Assembly: GCA_039621445.1 (NCBI GenBank)
Contig: CP154956.1
Span: forward strand, 66,046,257-66,110,256
Direction: 5' to 3'
DNA: 64,000 nt
From: Euglena gracilis
Taxonomy: Eukaryota > Euglenida > Euglenophyceae > Euglenales
Both the position numbers and the translations under genes were made by a program. The notes under the pieces were generated by a model. The model had not been told where the DNA came from and made no database searches. It was given only the letters and a program-made list of their open reading frames with translations. Below are positions 36,509-46,265 of the stretch, piece by piece. Each line of letters begins with the position of its first letter. The stretch's first letter is position 1.

Positions 36509-37315
36509 TCAGCCTGCTTTTGGATGCAGGCGGCAGTTTTGGTCGCTTTTCATCAATTTTCTGGTTAAGTCCGCTTTTAGGACCCTTGGACTCGCGCCCG
36601 AGTCTGCATTTATGACGCAGACTCGGGCGGGAGTTATTTGCGCCCGAGTCTGTTCCATAAAAACAGAATCGGGCGCAAGAACTGTTTTCAGAAACGCTGA
36701 CTCGGCTGTCAAACAAAATGTGTGAACAAAATGCCCTCTCATCGAAATGCCCAAAATCTCAATACCCGCATCGGTGGCTTTGGAGTGGAAGCAACCCACT
36801 GTCAACTTCTCCAAAGTTTCGGGTCGTTGGCCCATGTTGTAGGCCAACACCAGCAAATTCATTCGTTGTGACTCCAAAAAATTACCCCAATTGGTGAGAT
36901 CAAAAAGCTGCACAACCTCGCCATCACAAAGAACGGGCACTTCTTCTTTTTGGGCAAGGCTTCGTTTCTCTCTGAGGCATGATGTGTTAAAAAATGGCAC
37001 GTATTGCGGAAACTGCCCTTGCACCGAAGGCACAACTGAGCCCACCGGTGAAGGCCCTTCTTTGTACAACGCTGCAATAGCGTTGATCATTGTCTGAAAT
37101 GTGCTTGGGGTCCACGAACGGACTGGTACGTTGGCATCCTTGCACATTTCTTGCCGCTGGCTGAGGGCTGAGTGTTGTTCTTCTTCTGTGTCAAAAAGGC
37201 ATTTCACGTTCACAGCCCAGCGGAAGAATGCCAACATCCAGTCGTCCATGTGTTCAAAGTTAGCCTGCTTCAAAACACCCACCTTTTCAAAATCAATCAC
37301 GGCCGAAAGGGCCAT
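36509..37315 (-). pseudogene. Truncated tyrosine-recombinase-like protein (Crypton-type candidate)
   Basis: 268 codons. Residues ~1-110 resemble a core-binding domain (TFQTMINAIAALYKEG), followed by VVQLFDLTNWGNFLESQRMN and LLVLAYNMGQRPETLEKLTV. That pattern (LLxLxYxxGxRPxTLxxL) is the start of the catalytic domain of tyrosine recombinases, with R164 as the first catalytic arginine. The downstream HxxR and tyrosine blocks are missing: after about residue 200 the frame runs into the ACTCGGGCGC palindromes. It would be inactive as it stands. Crypton transposons and related eukaryotic recombinases have this layout, but the assignment to one of them is inference. Confidence 0.5.
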
Positions 37316-37374
37316 TTTTTTGTTTTTGCTTTGTCCTGTTTTGGAGCAAGTTTGCTTTAAAAACGTGTTCAGCC

Positions 37375-37570
37375 CGCCAAATGCCTGCCCTGAAATTCGT
37401 GGTCATGAACACGTTTTCAATGAGGGCATTTGTGGCAATGACACGTTTTCAGTGAAGGCATCCGGGTTCAGGCACGTTTTCAATGAGGGCATTTGTGTCA
37501 ATGACACGTTTTCAGTGAAGGCATCCGGGTTCAGGCACGTTTTCAGTGAGGGCATCTGTGGCAACCCTGA
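37375..37570. repeat. CACGTTTTCAGTGAGGGCAT tandem repeat, left block
   Basis: Alternating units of about 30-34 bases (ACACGTTTTCAGTGAAGGCA / TCCGGGTTCAGGCACG). The same array recurs at 38495-38640. The adjacent CCAAATGCCTGCCCTGAAAT (37378-37397) is inverted at 38700-38730, so the two blocks frame the PHD-family fragment. Confidence 0.75.
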
Positions 37571-37929
37571 GTAAAAAGCAAAAAACACTATCATGAAAAA
37601 TCGGCGTGTGGTTGCGAGGCCGGGTGGTCCTCAACGAGTGAGGCGGGTCGGGGGCACTCTACAACACAACAGAAGGCTAGGTTGCCTTGGAGCACAACGA
37701 AACAGAGTGGCGGACATCACGGCACACGACACGCTTTACACAAAGAAACCGTGTTTGGGCCGATTTCGAGACTTTAAAAGTCTTAAATCTTCGCCCAAAA
37801 CACGGTTTCAAACAAGAACAGTGTTTTGGGCCAAGGTTTTAGGGGGGGCCAGGGGCGACCGCGGCGCCTTCGGCGTCGCGGTCCCCGCCCCTGGGCTCCC
37901 CCTAAGTCTTGGCCCGAACACAGTTTCTT

Positions 37930-38500
37930 GACACAAAAGAGCCATACTTTGGCTCTTTTGCCAAATCTTGGCAATGAAAATGATATGCCAATCACAGACA
38001 ACTTTGTTCACAGACAACTTTGTTTGTTTGGCGTCACAGACAACTTTGTTCAGCTCCACACAATTTGGATTTTTGGGAATGGCAACACCACAAAAACCAC
38101 ATTTCTCGTGTTTTATTGGCAGTCGGGACACAGCACGAGGCACAGGGGGTTGGTCAGGGGACCACACACTGTTCGATGACGCTCGCCTCATCGAACAACA
38201 GGCTGGGTTCCAGCTCCCATCCCGTCCAGGCAACAAAGAAAGCATCCAGCTCAGGATAAGAGGCTTGCCGATGTTGACACAGTTTGGCGAACTCCAAACA
38301 GTTGGCAACAGCAGCAAGCTCTGCACCTACGGAGCCGGACTTTTTCTTTGTGTTGCCCTGTGCCAGCAAGGTGCCATGAAGGGGGTCCGTCCTAGGGGGA
38401 GGTGGCAAAAGACCATTCACAAAGTTTGCCGTGCGTTTGGCCATATTGGCAGGGCTGCAAAAAAAAAGAAAAAAAAAAAAAAAAGGGGGGGGGTGACACG
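37930..38500 (-). pseudogene. Broken PHD-finger element gene, copy 2
   Basis: In order on this strand: AKRTANFVNGLLPPPPRTD (near 38430), a variable stretch, then KCGFCGVAIPKNPNCVELNK and VVCD (near 38040-38115). These match the intact ORF at 43892-44140 and the fragment at 57900-58690. After VVCD the sequence falls into a triplicated CACAGACAACTTTGTT repeat (37994-38052) and the rest of the zinc finger is lost. Frames between the blocks are not continuous. Confidence 0.5.
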
Positions 38501-38640
38501 TTTTCAGTGAGGGCATTTGTGGCAATGACACGTTTTCAGTGAAGGCATCCGGGTTCAGGCACGTTTTCAGTGAGGGCATTTGTGTCAATGACACGTTTTC
38601 AGTGAAGGCATCCGGGTTCAGGCACGTTTTCAGTGAGGGC
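38495..38640. repeat. CACGTTTTCAGTGAGGGCAT tandem repeat, right block
   Basis: Four or more units alternate GACACGTTTTCAGTGAAGGC and GGTTCAGGCACGTTTTCAGT. They are near-identical to the 37375-37570 block and in the same orientation. Confidence 0.8.
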
Positions 38641-38754
38641 GCCGTTTTTTGGGTCCGAATTTCACAAATTGGCGTTTTTGACCCCTTGCGTGAATCATGA
38701 CCACGAATTTCAGGGCAGGCATTTGGCGGGCTCTGAAAACGTTTTTAAACAAAT

Positions 38755-38870
38755 TGTGGCTGAGCCCAGATTTCAGCCTGAAAACGTGTTCAGGGGCCCC
38801 CTTCGGGGGCCCCTGGCTGAACACGTTTTCAGGCTGAAATCTGGGCTCAGCCACAATTTGTGTATAGAAA
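38755..38870. repeat. Long hairpin (GGCTGAGCCCAGATTTCAGC)
   Basis: TGTGGCTGAGCCCAGATTTC...AACACG (38755-38790) is exactly inverted at 38817-38862 around a GGGGCCCCCTTCGGGGGCCCC core. It is a perfect foldback of about 50 bp per arm. Confidence 0.85.
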
Positions 38871-39309
38871 ACGTGTCCCCAAAAAGCGCCACATGCGAGG
38901 TGCAGCGGCAGCCTTTAAACCTTCCAAAAATTGTGATGGTGTGGGCAATTTGGGGAGGCAGCTGTTGAGCACCGTGGTTGCTTGGGCAGGCAACATGAAA
39001 GAGAAACCTGTGAGCACATGGAAAACGAGATGTCATTTACCGTGTCTGTTATCGTTAAAGGAAAACACCATTGAACCACCTTTGAAGAAATGTCGCTGTG
39101 ATAAACGCAGACTCGGGCGCGAGTCCAGGGGTCCTAAAAGCGGACTTAAAGAACTGTCCCATAAAAACAGACTCGGGCGCAAGAACTGCATTTATAAAAA
39201 CAGACTTGGGCTGACGCCCGAGTCTGTTTTTATAAACACAGTTCTTGCGCCCGAGTCTGTTTTTATGGGACAGTTCCTGGAGTAGAAACCATCTAAAATT
39301 TGCCTTGGC

Positions 39310-39624
39310 ATGGTCAAAAAATGGAAAGAAATGCCAAGATTTGAGGTGAAAAAATTTTTCGACCCCAAAAATGGCGCTTTTGTGGCGTATGAATTTGACC
39401 CAAAACTTGTCCCATTGGCAAAAGGGGAGATTGCGCAAGTAGGAAAGATTTTCATGGCAAAAGGGGGGGAGGGGAAACATGAAATTTTTGTGGAAGAAAA
39501 CCCCACAAAAAAGAGAAAAGAATTGTCCCCACCCCACCTTCCATTATGGACAACCAGACCCTTTTTGGCACCCAACTCCCAACGCACCTTCACACTCGAA
39601 AATCGCCAAAATCTTGTCCCCTAA
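39310..39624 (+). CDS. Small hypothetical ORF, 104 codons
   Basis: Starts MVKKWKEMPRFEVKKFF and continues through AYEFDPKLVPLAKGEIAQVG with a balanced, charged composition unlike the repeat-derived frames. It lies inside the nested insertion, just beyond its ACTCGGGCGC palindromes, so it may belong to that element. No family was recognised. The opposite strand is also open, which weakens the case. Confidence 0.3.
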   Translation: MVKKWKEMPRFEVKKFFDPKNGAFVAYEFDPKLVPLAKGEIAQVGKIFMAKGGEGKHEIFVEENPTKKRKELSPPHLPLWTTRPFLAPNSQRTFTLENRQNLVP

Positions 39625-40574
39625 AAAAGTGCCAAAAATTGGTGCATTTCTACACCAGAATTTTTTGCCATTTTTTTGGCCTTCAAAGCTGGCCATCTTA
39701 GGCCATTTTTCAAAAATGGCCCAAAATGCATCCCAAAAACTGTGATGGTCAAAAATATTCTTTTAAAATTCTGTTTCAAAAAATGAAAAAAATAACCAAT
39801 CAAATCAAAAATCACTCCCAAAACGACCATTTTCTGACCAAAAGGCATTTTTGTTCAAAAATGGCCCAAAAATGGCTAAAATGACCACTTTTTGGACCCA
39901 AAAATCAGCGATTTTAGGATGTGTGCCGCCCTTCTCGTGATGGGATGCAACATCATGGATGCTGCCTCCCGACTACCTCCAAAATGGCATACTTCCCCCG
40001 TGACCCCCCCCCGTGACCCCCCCCGTGACCCCCCGTGACCCGCACCACCCCCTGTGGCTCACTTTGGCATAGGCGGGGGGGGGGCTCCCCCCCGCACCCC
40101 CCCCCTCAAATAACAAAATCCCTTCTATGTTGGCAATAGACTTGGAGGGATAAGAGCTTTTTGTGCAAATTTTGACTTATATTGAAAATCCAATGGGGAG
40201 AGGTGTTCTTTTGTCAAAAGTGGCCCAAAATGGACATTTTCCCCAATTTTTTTTGCATATTCACCCCCGATTGGGGGGTTCTGGAGCCATTTGGCTGGGT
40301 TTTGGCTGGTGTTGAGGTGATTTAGACAAAAGTTTTTTCCCAGGGGGGAGGCTTAAAAGTCGGCGGTTTTGACCCGTTAGTACATTAGAGTGGGTAGTCG
40401 GCCGACTACCCACAACCCCCCCCCCCCCTGTCTCGCCGACTAGCTACCGACCAGGCCTAGTCGGCCGACCAATTGGGTAGTCGGCCGACTAGTCGGCCGA
40501 CTACCCAATTGGTCCGCCAACTAGTCGGCCGACCAATTGGGTAGTCGGCCGACTACCCACTACCCCCCCCCCAT

Positions 40575-42260
40575 AGGTGATTTTGGAAATAAGAATTTTT
40601 TTGCGGCATGAATGTGATATTTTTCTTTGTAATGCCATGTTCAATGGTTCAAAGGGCATTACCGTCTCGGCTGCCTTCGGCAGCCACCTTACCAGTTAAA
40701 AGCACATTTTTAGAGAATGAAATTGCACAATCCATTACCGTCTCTGACGCCCGTTTTGGCAATAGTCGCATTTAGTCGCTCTAGTCGCAATAGTCGCTCT
40801 AGGCGCATTTGCGCCTGGAGCAAAGTGTGAGAAAGGTATCAGCAGCAATTCCAAAGAAACAAACACCAAGTGGTTCCGCAATGTGTCTTTGTATGTAAAA
40901 TTTTGAGATAATATTTCCTTCAAAAATATACCTTTGGTTGATGTTGCATTTTTGAAATTCCAGGCGCAATTGCGCCTGGACCAACACAGGGTGGCGCAGT
41001 TTTTGAGCACCATTCCCAAACATCATTCACCAAATTGCAACACAAAAAATGCATTTTCAAAATGGAAACTACAAAACACATCAGCTTTAAAGAAGAACAA
41101 ACATTACCCTTGAAAATTTTGAAAATGCATTTTCAACTACTTCCCTTGCTGTTATTTTTCTGCGCTCACCCACAAACCTTGGCAAAGGCACCTCAAGCAC
41201 GGAGGAGAAGGACTTTGCTGAAGGATGAACTTTGCATGTTGATGAACAAAAATATTTATAAAAAGAGACACATTTGGCAAAGTAATGTTGATGTCTCTCG
41301 TTTACATTCTCGCCTTTCATTACCACTGTTTGCAATTGCGCCTGGAACCCTTGAAAAAGATACGATTTAATGGCACTCTATGACAATTTTTAAAATTGAG
41401 TTTAGGCGCAAATGCGCCTGGAATTTTTTCAAAAGTGTTCCTAGAAAACCCGTTTTAGGCCAATTTTTTGATCAATTTTTTTTGAAAAGAGTGTCCAGTT
41501 ATGGTCGTCTAAGTTTGGTCAATGTGTTTCCGAACATCTGCCACACAACCACTGAAGTGAAAAAAGCGGTCACATGCAAAAATCAGTTCATACTGGGTGG
41601 CATTCACAACTCGACAAATGGATTCTTCATCAAAAGTGGATTGACAATTGACTGTTCAACCGTCCAGGCGCATTGCGCCTGGTTGGTTGTGTGGGGAAGG
41701 CAAAAAGTGGCCGTTTCTCTGAAGATCGAGGCTCTTGGAAAATCGAGGCTCTTGAAGATCGAGGCTCATTTGCACCTGGAATTTTCTTGTCAGCCACAAT
41801 TACGTCCCGTTTTTTGAAGTGTTAATTCGGAGTTAATCTGATGTATGAATTATATTTATCAACACTCGTCCTTTTCAGATTTCAAATGTGATAGGGCTCC
41901 AAAAATATGACAGCATTTTTTTGTGCTAATGTGCACTAATCTGTACGGGGGTGTTCCACAAAATAGTCTTTTGAGTCAGTGAAGTTAGTGCTCATTCAAC
42001 ACTCATGACTGCATACTTCGAGCTTTTTTTGAATGTTGTTTTACCTTTTTTCATCTTTTTGGGGGACCACCAAAATAGCCTCTTTCTAGAGTGCGTTCAG
42101 GCGCAATTGCGCCTGGATTTGAGTGAGGCCCCGTCCAACAACATAACTCATATAATAATCTTGTCTGATTGAAAAGAAGATATTTCAGGCGCATTTGCGC
42201 CTGAACTACCTATGTTGATCCTTTTTTGAACCTCATTTCCCCAAGTTCGAAGCTAATATG
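40575..42260. repeat. Interspersed GGCGCAATTGCGCC palindromes
   Basis: At least seven copies of AGGCGCA(A/T)TTGCGCCT(G) or close variants lie near 40799, 40962, 41403, 41666, 42095 and 42186, with half-sites at 41330, 41769 and 45753. Spacing is 90-430 bp in otherwise AT-rich unique-looking DNA. The 12-14 bp core is conserved while the flanks differ. No gene was recognised between them. Confidence 0.75.
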
Positions 42261-42269
42261 GGTTTTGTG

Positions 42270-42665
42270 ACAAAAAGATTTCCAAGGGGGCGGCTGGCTG
42301 GCTAGCCGTCCGAGCCGTCCGGACCTCTTCAGCCGGACCAATGCTGGACGCCCAGCCGTCCGTCCGGACGAAGCATTTTTTTCGCCAGCCGTCTGTCAAG
42401 CCGGACCAATGTCTGTCTTGCCAGCCGGCCGGACCAAAAAAAATTTCCTTCCTTCCGAAAAGCAATCTGGCAAAATTGGTATATATCCGCCCAGAGGAGC
42501 TGGGGTCCCCACGGCCAGCCAGATACCAGCCAGACCTCCTCCTCCTCTTTTTTTCACCAGCCACCAGCCAGACCTCCTCCTCCTCTTTTCTCCCAGCCAC
42601 CAGCCACGGCCAGCCACGGCTGGCCGTGGCTGGCCGCGGCTGGGGCGCCCCCTCCTTTTTTTTAA
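42270..42665. repeat. CAGCCGTCCGTCCGGAC and CCAGCCACGGCCAGCC simple repeats
   Basis: Locally repeated GTCCGGAC/AGCCGTC units (42305-42420) are followed by CAGCCAGACCTCCTCCTCCT twice (42525-42595) and a GGCCAGCCACGGCTGGCC palindrome (42610). Related sequence recurs at 45390-45655. Confidence 0.7.
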
Positions 42666-43891
42666 GTGGCCTAAAAAATTATGTAGGGCAAAGACCGCAC
42701 GACGCAACCTCGTCGGTTTCATCCACCCCGGCGGATGTGTCAACAGCGAACCAACAGTAACCGGGGTCCACGGAACCAGAAGTGCTGCGCAAGACGAGAC
42801 TATTTATTTTTCGGGTGGATGAACATTTCTTCAACGTATTTCACGGCAGCACCAAAAGACTGCGCCGGCAGAGCCGGAAGGAGGGGTAAGTCGACCCCCC
42901 CCTCCACACCCACCACAACATTTTCACCGTTTTCGGGAAAACAAGGATTTTGCCCAGAAAAGTTTTTTGAAAAATAAAACCCAAAAACGCGTGATTTTTG
43001 ATGAAAAAAACTTTTTTCACAAAAAACCTCAAAATTTTCCGTCCTAAAAACTCATACTTTTGAGGAGGGGGGTGAAATAAACGAAGGTCAATAAAGTAAA
43101 CAAACTTTTGCACAGTCAAATTTTACTGACATTTTTCTCGTTGAACAACACATATTTTGCCAAAAAAAAAACGGAAACAAAACGCTTTTCTGCCCCCCCT
43201 TTCCAAGAGAATGGCACCCAAACAACTCCTTCCTGAGAGAATCCTGTGGCCCAAAACTGGCCACCACATCTAGCCCAAAACTGGATAGAACATCTGGCCC
43301 AAAACTGGCCACCACATCTGGCCCAAAAAAAAAACCATGACATCGCAAAAAATGTGAAATGCAAAATTTTGGGCCGTTTGCCAGATTGAAAAACTTCTCC
43401 CCCAATTTTTTGGTTTCCAAGAACATTTGTCGAACAGCAAATAAAGAACGCAAGAAACAAAAATGGAAGTTTCAGAAGAAAACCAGCATCTAAGGACAAA
43501 ATGTCTGTGAAATCTGTCTTCAGACTTGAAACTTGTGATGCAAGTAGCAAGTACCAAGCAGAAAACAACCCACCAAGGGCCTATATCCGTGGACTGAGGC
43601 CCAAGACACACACTGTGTCTCGTGGACTGAGTCCACGAGACACAGTGTGTGTCCCTGTGGACTGGGACACACACTGTGTCTCGTGGACTGAAAAATAAAA
43701 GGTGTTTGCCAGAAATGCGAGGTGTTCTACATCTAATGCAATGCAGCAGGGCAGTGGAAAGATGGTCACCGGACAACCGTGAGCTGTAACAGCTGAGAGA
43801 CAGTTGGCGCGAATTTGGAACAATGGTGGTCGGGACACGGAACGGCATAACAGACAACGAGGAGACGTAACGAGGAGCCCAGCGTTACGCC

Positions 43892-44140
43892 TTACTGACC
43901 AACACACGACTCACAAATCCAGGACCCATGCTTTGGGGGACGCAGTAGGTTAGCACACTTCCAGTGGTACGACAGCCCACACGCATCACAGACCACAGCA
44001 TTTAGCTCACGACAGGGTGGGTTCAAAGGAACGGTGACCCCACAAAACCCACAATTGGGACGGACAGGACGAGGGCGTTTGTTTGCCCGGGAGGAGGAGA
44101 CGGCAGGGAAAAGGGACGGAATGTTTGCGGTCTTCTTCAT
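43892..44140 (-). CDS. PHD zinc-finger protein of a TIR element
   Basis: 82 codons with ATG and stop. A basic N-terminus (KKTANIPSLFPA, RANKRPRPVRP) precedes a complete C4-H-C3 PHD finger: C30, C33, C51, C54, H59, C62, C76 and C79, with the usual aromatic W74 two residues before C76. PHD fingers read histone tails and also occur in the ORFs of some retroelements. The sequence PNCGFCGVTVPLNPPCRELN is related to fragments at 37930-38500 and 57900-58690, so this is an element gene, not a host gene. A role in chromatin targeting is inference. Confidence 0.7.
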   Translation of the reverse strand: MKKTANIPSLFPAVSSSRANKRPRPVRPNCGFCGVTVPLNPPCRELNAVVCDACGLSYHWKCANLLRPPKHGSWICESCVGQ

Positions 44141-44346
44141 TTTCCGAAAGAAAAAACTGCAAGGACAGGTAGTGGAATGTGGTAAAACTTGTCCACGAGA
44201 AACCTTTATGCTCTAAGCCAAGTTATTGGGGGGCACTTGTTGGTCGGACCAGTGGGAATTCTTGATTTTTTCAGTTCACGAGGACACACACTGTGTCTCG
44301 TGGACTGGCAGTCCACGAGACACAGTGTGTGTCCCCGTGGGAGCTT

Positions 44347-44666
44347 TGGCAGGGGGGGGGGGGGGGGGTCCCGAGGTCAGTTTTTTTTGCATTTTTTGGC
44401 ACTTTTTGCTGTACTGTCTCAACACAGGAGGGGAGGGTCCTGGGGTCCCAACTGTACTGCCAACCCCCCTCAAAAATTGGCCAAAAACCGGCGCCGGAAA
44501 AAATTTTTAGGGCCTTTTTTTGGTCTAAAAAGGCCATTTTTGGTGTCAAAATTTTCATCTGTCTCTGACGGGTCGGCACTAGGGGGGGGGGTCCCAAAAA
44601 TCCCAACTGTACAGGGGGGGGGGAGGGGGGGTCCCCAAAAAACCCCAACTGTACTGCCGTCGCCCC
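44347..44666. mobile_element. 320 bp element, copy 2, with 8 bp target duplication
   Basis: Same sequence as 35943-36265. It splits a GTGTGTCC...GTGG(A/G)CTGG palindrome of the PHD element. CCCCGTGG occurs at both edges (44332-44339 and 44664-44671), consistent with an 8 bp target duplication. Confidence 0.7.
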
Positions 44667-44835
44667 GTGGACTGGGACACACACTGTGTCTCGTGGACTG
44701 GCAGTCCACGAGACACAGTGTGTGTCCTCGTGAACTGAAAATTTGACAAAAAATCGCAAAAAAATACGGGGTAGACATTGCGTGGCTAAGTTCCACGAGA
44801 CACAGTGTGTGTCTTGGGCCTCTTAGTCAACGGAT

Positions 44836-44955
44836 ATAGACAAAAATCGTCCATTGTAACCCGGACACACCGTGTACCCGGGTTATGGGCGCCTTCGGCG
44901 CCCATAACCCGGACACACGGTGTGTCCGGGTGACATGGACGATTTTTGTGTAGTC
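44836..44955. repeat. Near-perfect 115 bp foldback
   Basis: ACAAAAATCGTCCAT (44840-44854) inverts at 44937-44949. AACCCGGACACACCGTGT inverts around a GGGTTATGGGCGCCTTCGGC core. The stem is almost uninterrupted and adjoins the right end of the PHD element. Confidence 0.85.
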
Positions 44956-45241
44956 ACCGTGTTGCAGGCAGGCCTCTGCTCGATCGAATGTGGATTTGTT
45001 CAGAGCAAAGGCCTGAGTGGCCTGCATGTGGTGATGTTGGCCCTCTTTCCACAAAGCAATAAGTTCCTGTATTTTCACTTCATTTCAGCACCCTGTACTT
45101 TCATCATAACTATCCCACACCGCTTCCACCCGAAACGGCATTGTGACACTGAAGGAGAAGGATTGGGAATGCAAGCATTTTTTGTGTGTGGGTGATTCAT
45201 AATTTCTTCAAAAAAATGACAGTTTCCAGTGAGGAAAACTT

Positions 45242-45311
45242 GCACACAGCGGGGTTTGAACCCGCGACCTCACAGTTCCGAACTGCATGCTGCACCAACT
45301 ACACTGTGTGC
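45242..45311 (-). tRNA. tRNA-like gene, anticodon CGG (Pro)
   Basis: The acceptor stem GCACACA/TGTGTGC is a perfect 7 bp. The T arm GCGGGTTCAAACCCCGC is perfect, with a canonical TTCAAAC loop. The loop TTCGGAA gives anticodon CGG. A TTTT Pol III terminator starts three bases after the 3' end (45238-45235). The anticodon stem has two G-U/T pairs and the D arm is short and weak, so it could be a tRNA pseudogene or a tRNA-derived repeat. Confidence 0.55.
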
Positions 45312-45999
45312 AAGATACAATTCTCAATATCAAAAGAGGAAAAGGACAGTCCAACAAATGAAGCGGAAGAAAGTTTCGGGACAGAACACCAAATCTTGGC
45401 TGGCCAGACCTCCTCCTTCTTTTTTTTTTGCCAGCCAGCCAGCCGCGGCTAGCCGCCGCTAGCCAGACACCACAGCTCCAGAGTCGCGTTCACTGAGACG
45501 CCTGCGCATCCAAAGACCCGGCCGGCTAGCCAGCCGGCCAGCCAGCTAGCTGGACCAAGTGCATTTTCTTCAGCCGTCTGGACCAAGCCCACAAGGTCAG
45601 CCGTCCGTCCGGACCTTCGCTTTTTTCACCAGCCGTCCGTCCGTCCGTCCGTCCGCCTCCCAAGAATTTTGCTTTCTATGGTGAAGTTATTTGGGCTTTG
45701 AAGATTGACATTTTGCGAAAGACCCCTTTTAGGGCTATTTTCTCAAGCCACAATTCCAGGCGCAATTTGATTTTTTAGTGTCCAGTTACGGCCGTCTAAG
45801 TTTGGCGGCCGAAATAAAGTCTTTGAAAAAATACCCATTTCACGTCCCAAAAACCCATGGCACTTCTTGATGTTTGATTTTGGCCACAAACCAACTTTTC
45901 TCCCTCCTTTGATGCTAATTGTTTTTTGGGACCCCACAAACCACTTTCACCTTGGTTGTTTGAATACAAACTGATTCCCCATATGCAGGCACCTACGGC
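45312..45999. other. Spacer with AGCCAGCC and GTCCGTCC simple repeats
   Basis: 45390-45655 is made of CCAGCCAGCCAG, GCCGGCTAGCCAGCCGGCC and GTCCGTCCGTCC units related to those at 42270-42665. A half palindrome CAGGCGCAATTTG is at 45756. No gene was seen. Confidence 0.6.
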
Positions 46000-46265
46000 T
46001 GACCAGGGCCGACCAGGGCCGACCAGGGCCGACCAGGGCCGACCAAGGCCGACTTGCATGTGGTTGGCCGACCGAAGGGGAATGGATGAAGGAATTCGGC
46101 AGCTTTGCCTCTGGAACAAGCACCTCTGATGATGCTGGGCGTTCCAGGGCGATGCTGGGTGATGCTGGGTGATGTTGGATTTTTGGAGACCAGAGGTGGG
46201 GTTCCGATGCTGGGCCATGCTGGGCGATGCAGGGTGTTGTTGGGCGATGCTGGGTGATGCTAGCT
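46000..46265. repeat. GGCCGACCAG and GATGCTGGGC tandem repeats
   Basis: Five copies of GGCCGACCAG(G) run from 46001 to 46055. GATGCTGGG(C/T) units run from 46125 to 46262. The GGCCGACCAG array reappears at 46669-46712. Confidence 0.85.

Larger units (their letters stand above)
36475..39945. mobile_element. 3.5 kb nested insertion with ACTCGGGCGC inverted repeats
   Basis: The flanks (CAATTTTCATACAATG before, TGCAACATCATG after) are almost contiguous in the uninterrupted relative at 47850-47915, so this block is inserted. About 40 bases at 36564-36605 (TAAGTCCGCTTTTAGGACCC onward) are inverted at 39106-39148. Further ACTCGGGCGC palindromes lie at 36590-36700 and 39106-39265. Inside are a recombinase-like ORF, a PHD-family fragment and a GTGTTCA/CAGGGCAGGC repeat pair. 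Confidence 0.65.
35301..40574. mobile_element. GTCGGCCGAC TIR element, long copy (5.3 kb)
   Basis: The left end (35301-35515: GGCGGTAGA, G-run, then GTAGTCGGCCGACTAGTCGG units, then ACCGCCGACTTTTAAG) reappears inverted at the right end (40335-40574: CTTAAAAGTCGGCGGTTTTG, GTAGTCGGCCGACTACCCAC). The interior flanks (CATAAAAATGGTCTG(T/C)GGCGG on the left, GGGGAGAGGTGTTCTTTTG on the right) also match the short copy at 54125-55347. It has two nested insertions (35943-36265 and about 36475-39945). Confidence 0.75.
43577..44836. mobile_element. 1.26 kb TIR element carrying a PHD-finger ORF
   Basis: About 48 bp at the left end (43580-43627, CTATATCCGTGGACTGAGGC onward) are inverted at the right end (44789-44836) with a few mismatches. 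Subterminal palindromes of GACACAGTGTGTGTC/CCACGAGACACAGTGTG lie at 43605-43690, 44275-44334 and 44665-44735. The ORF at 43892-44140 fills the centre, and a 320 bp element is inserted in the right subterminal part. It is a compact, intact-looking element of a family I cannot name. Confidence 0.75.
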
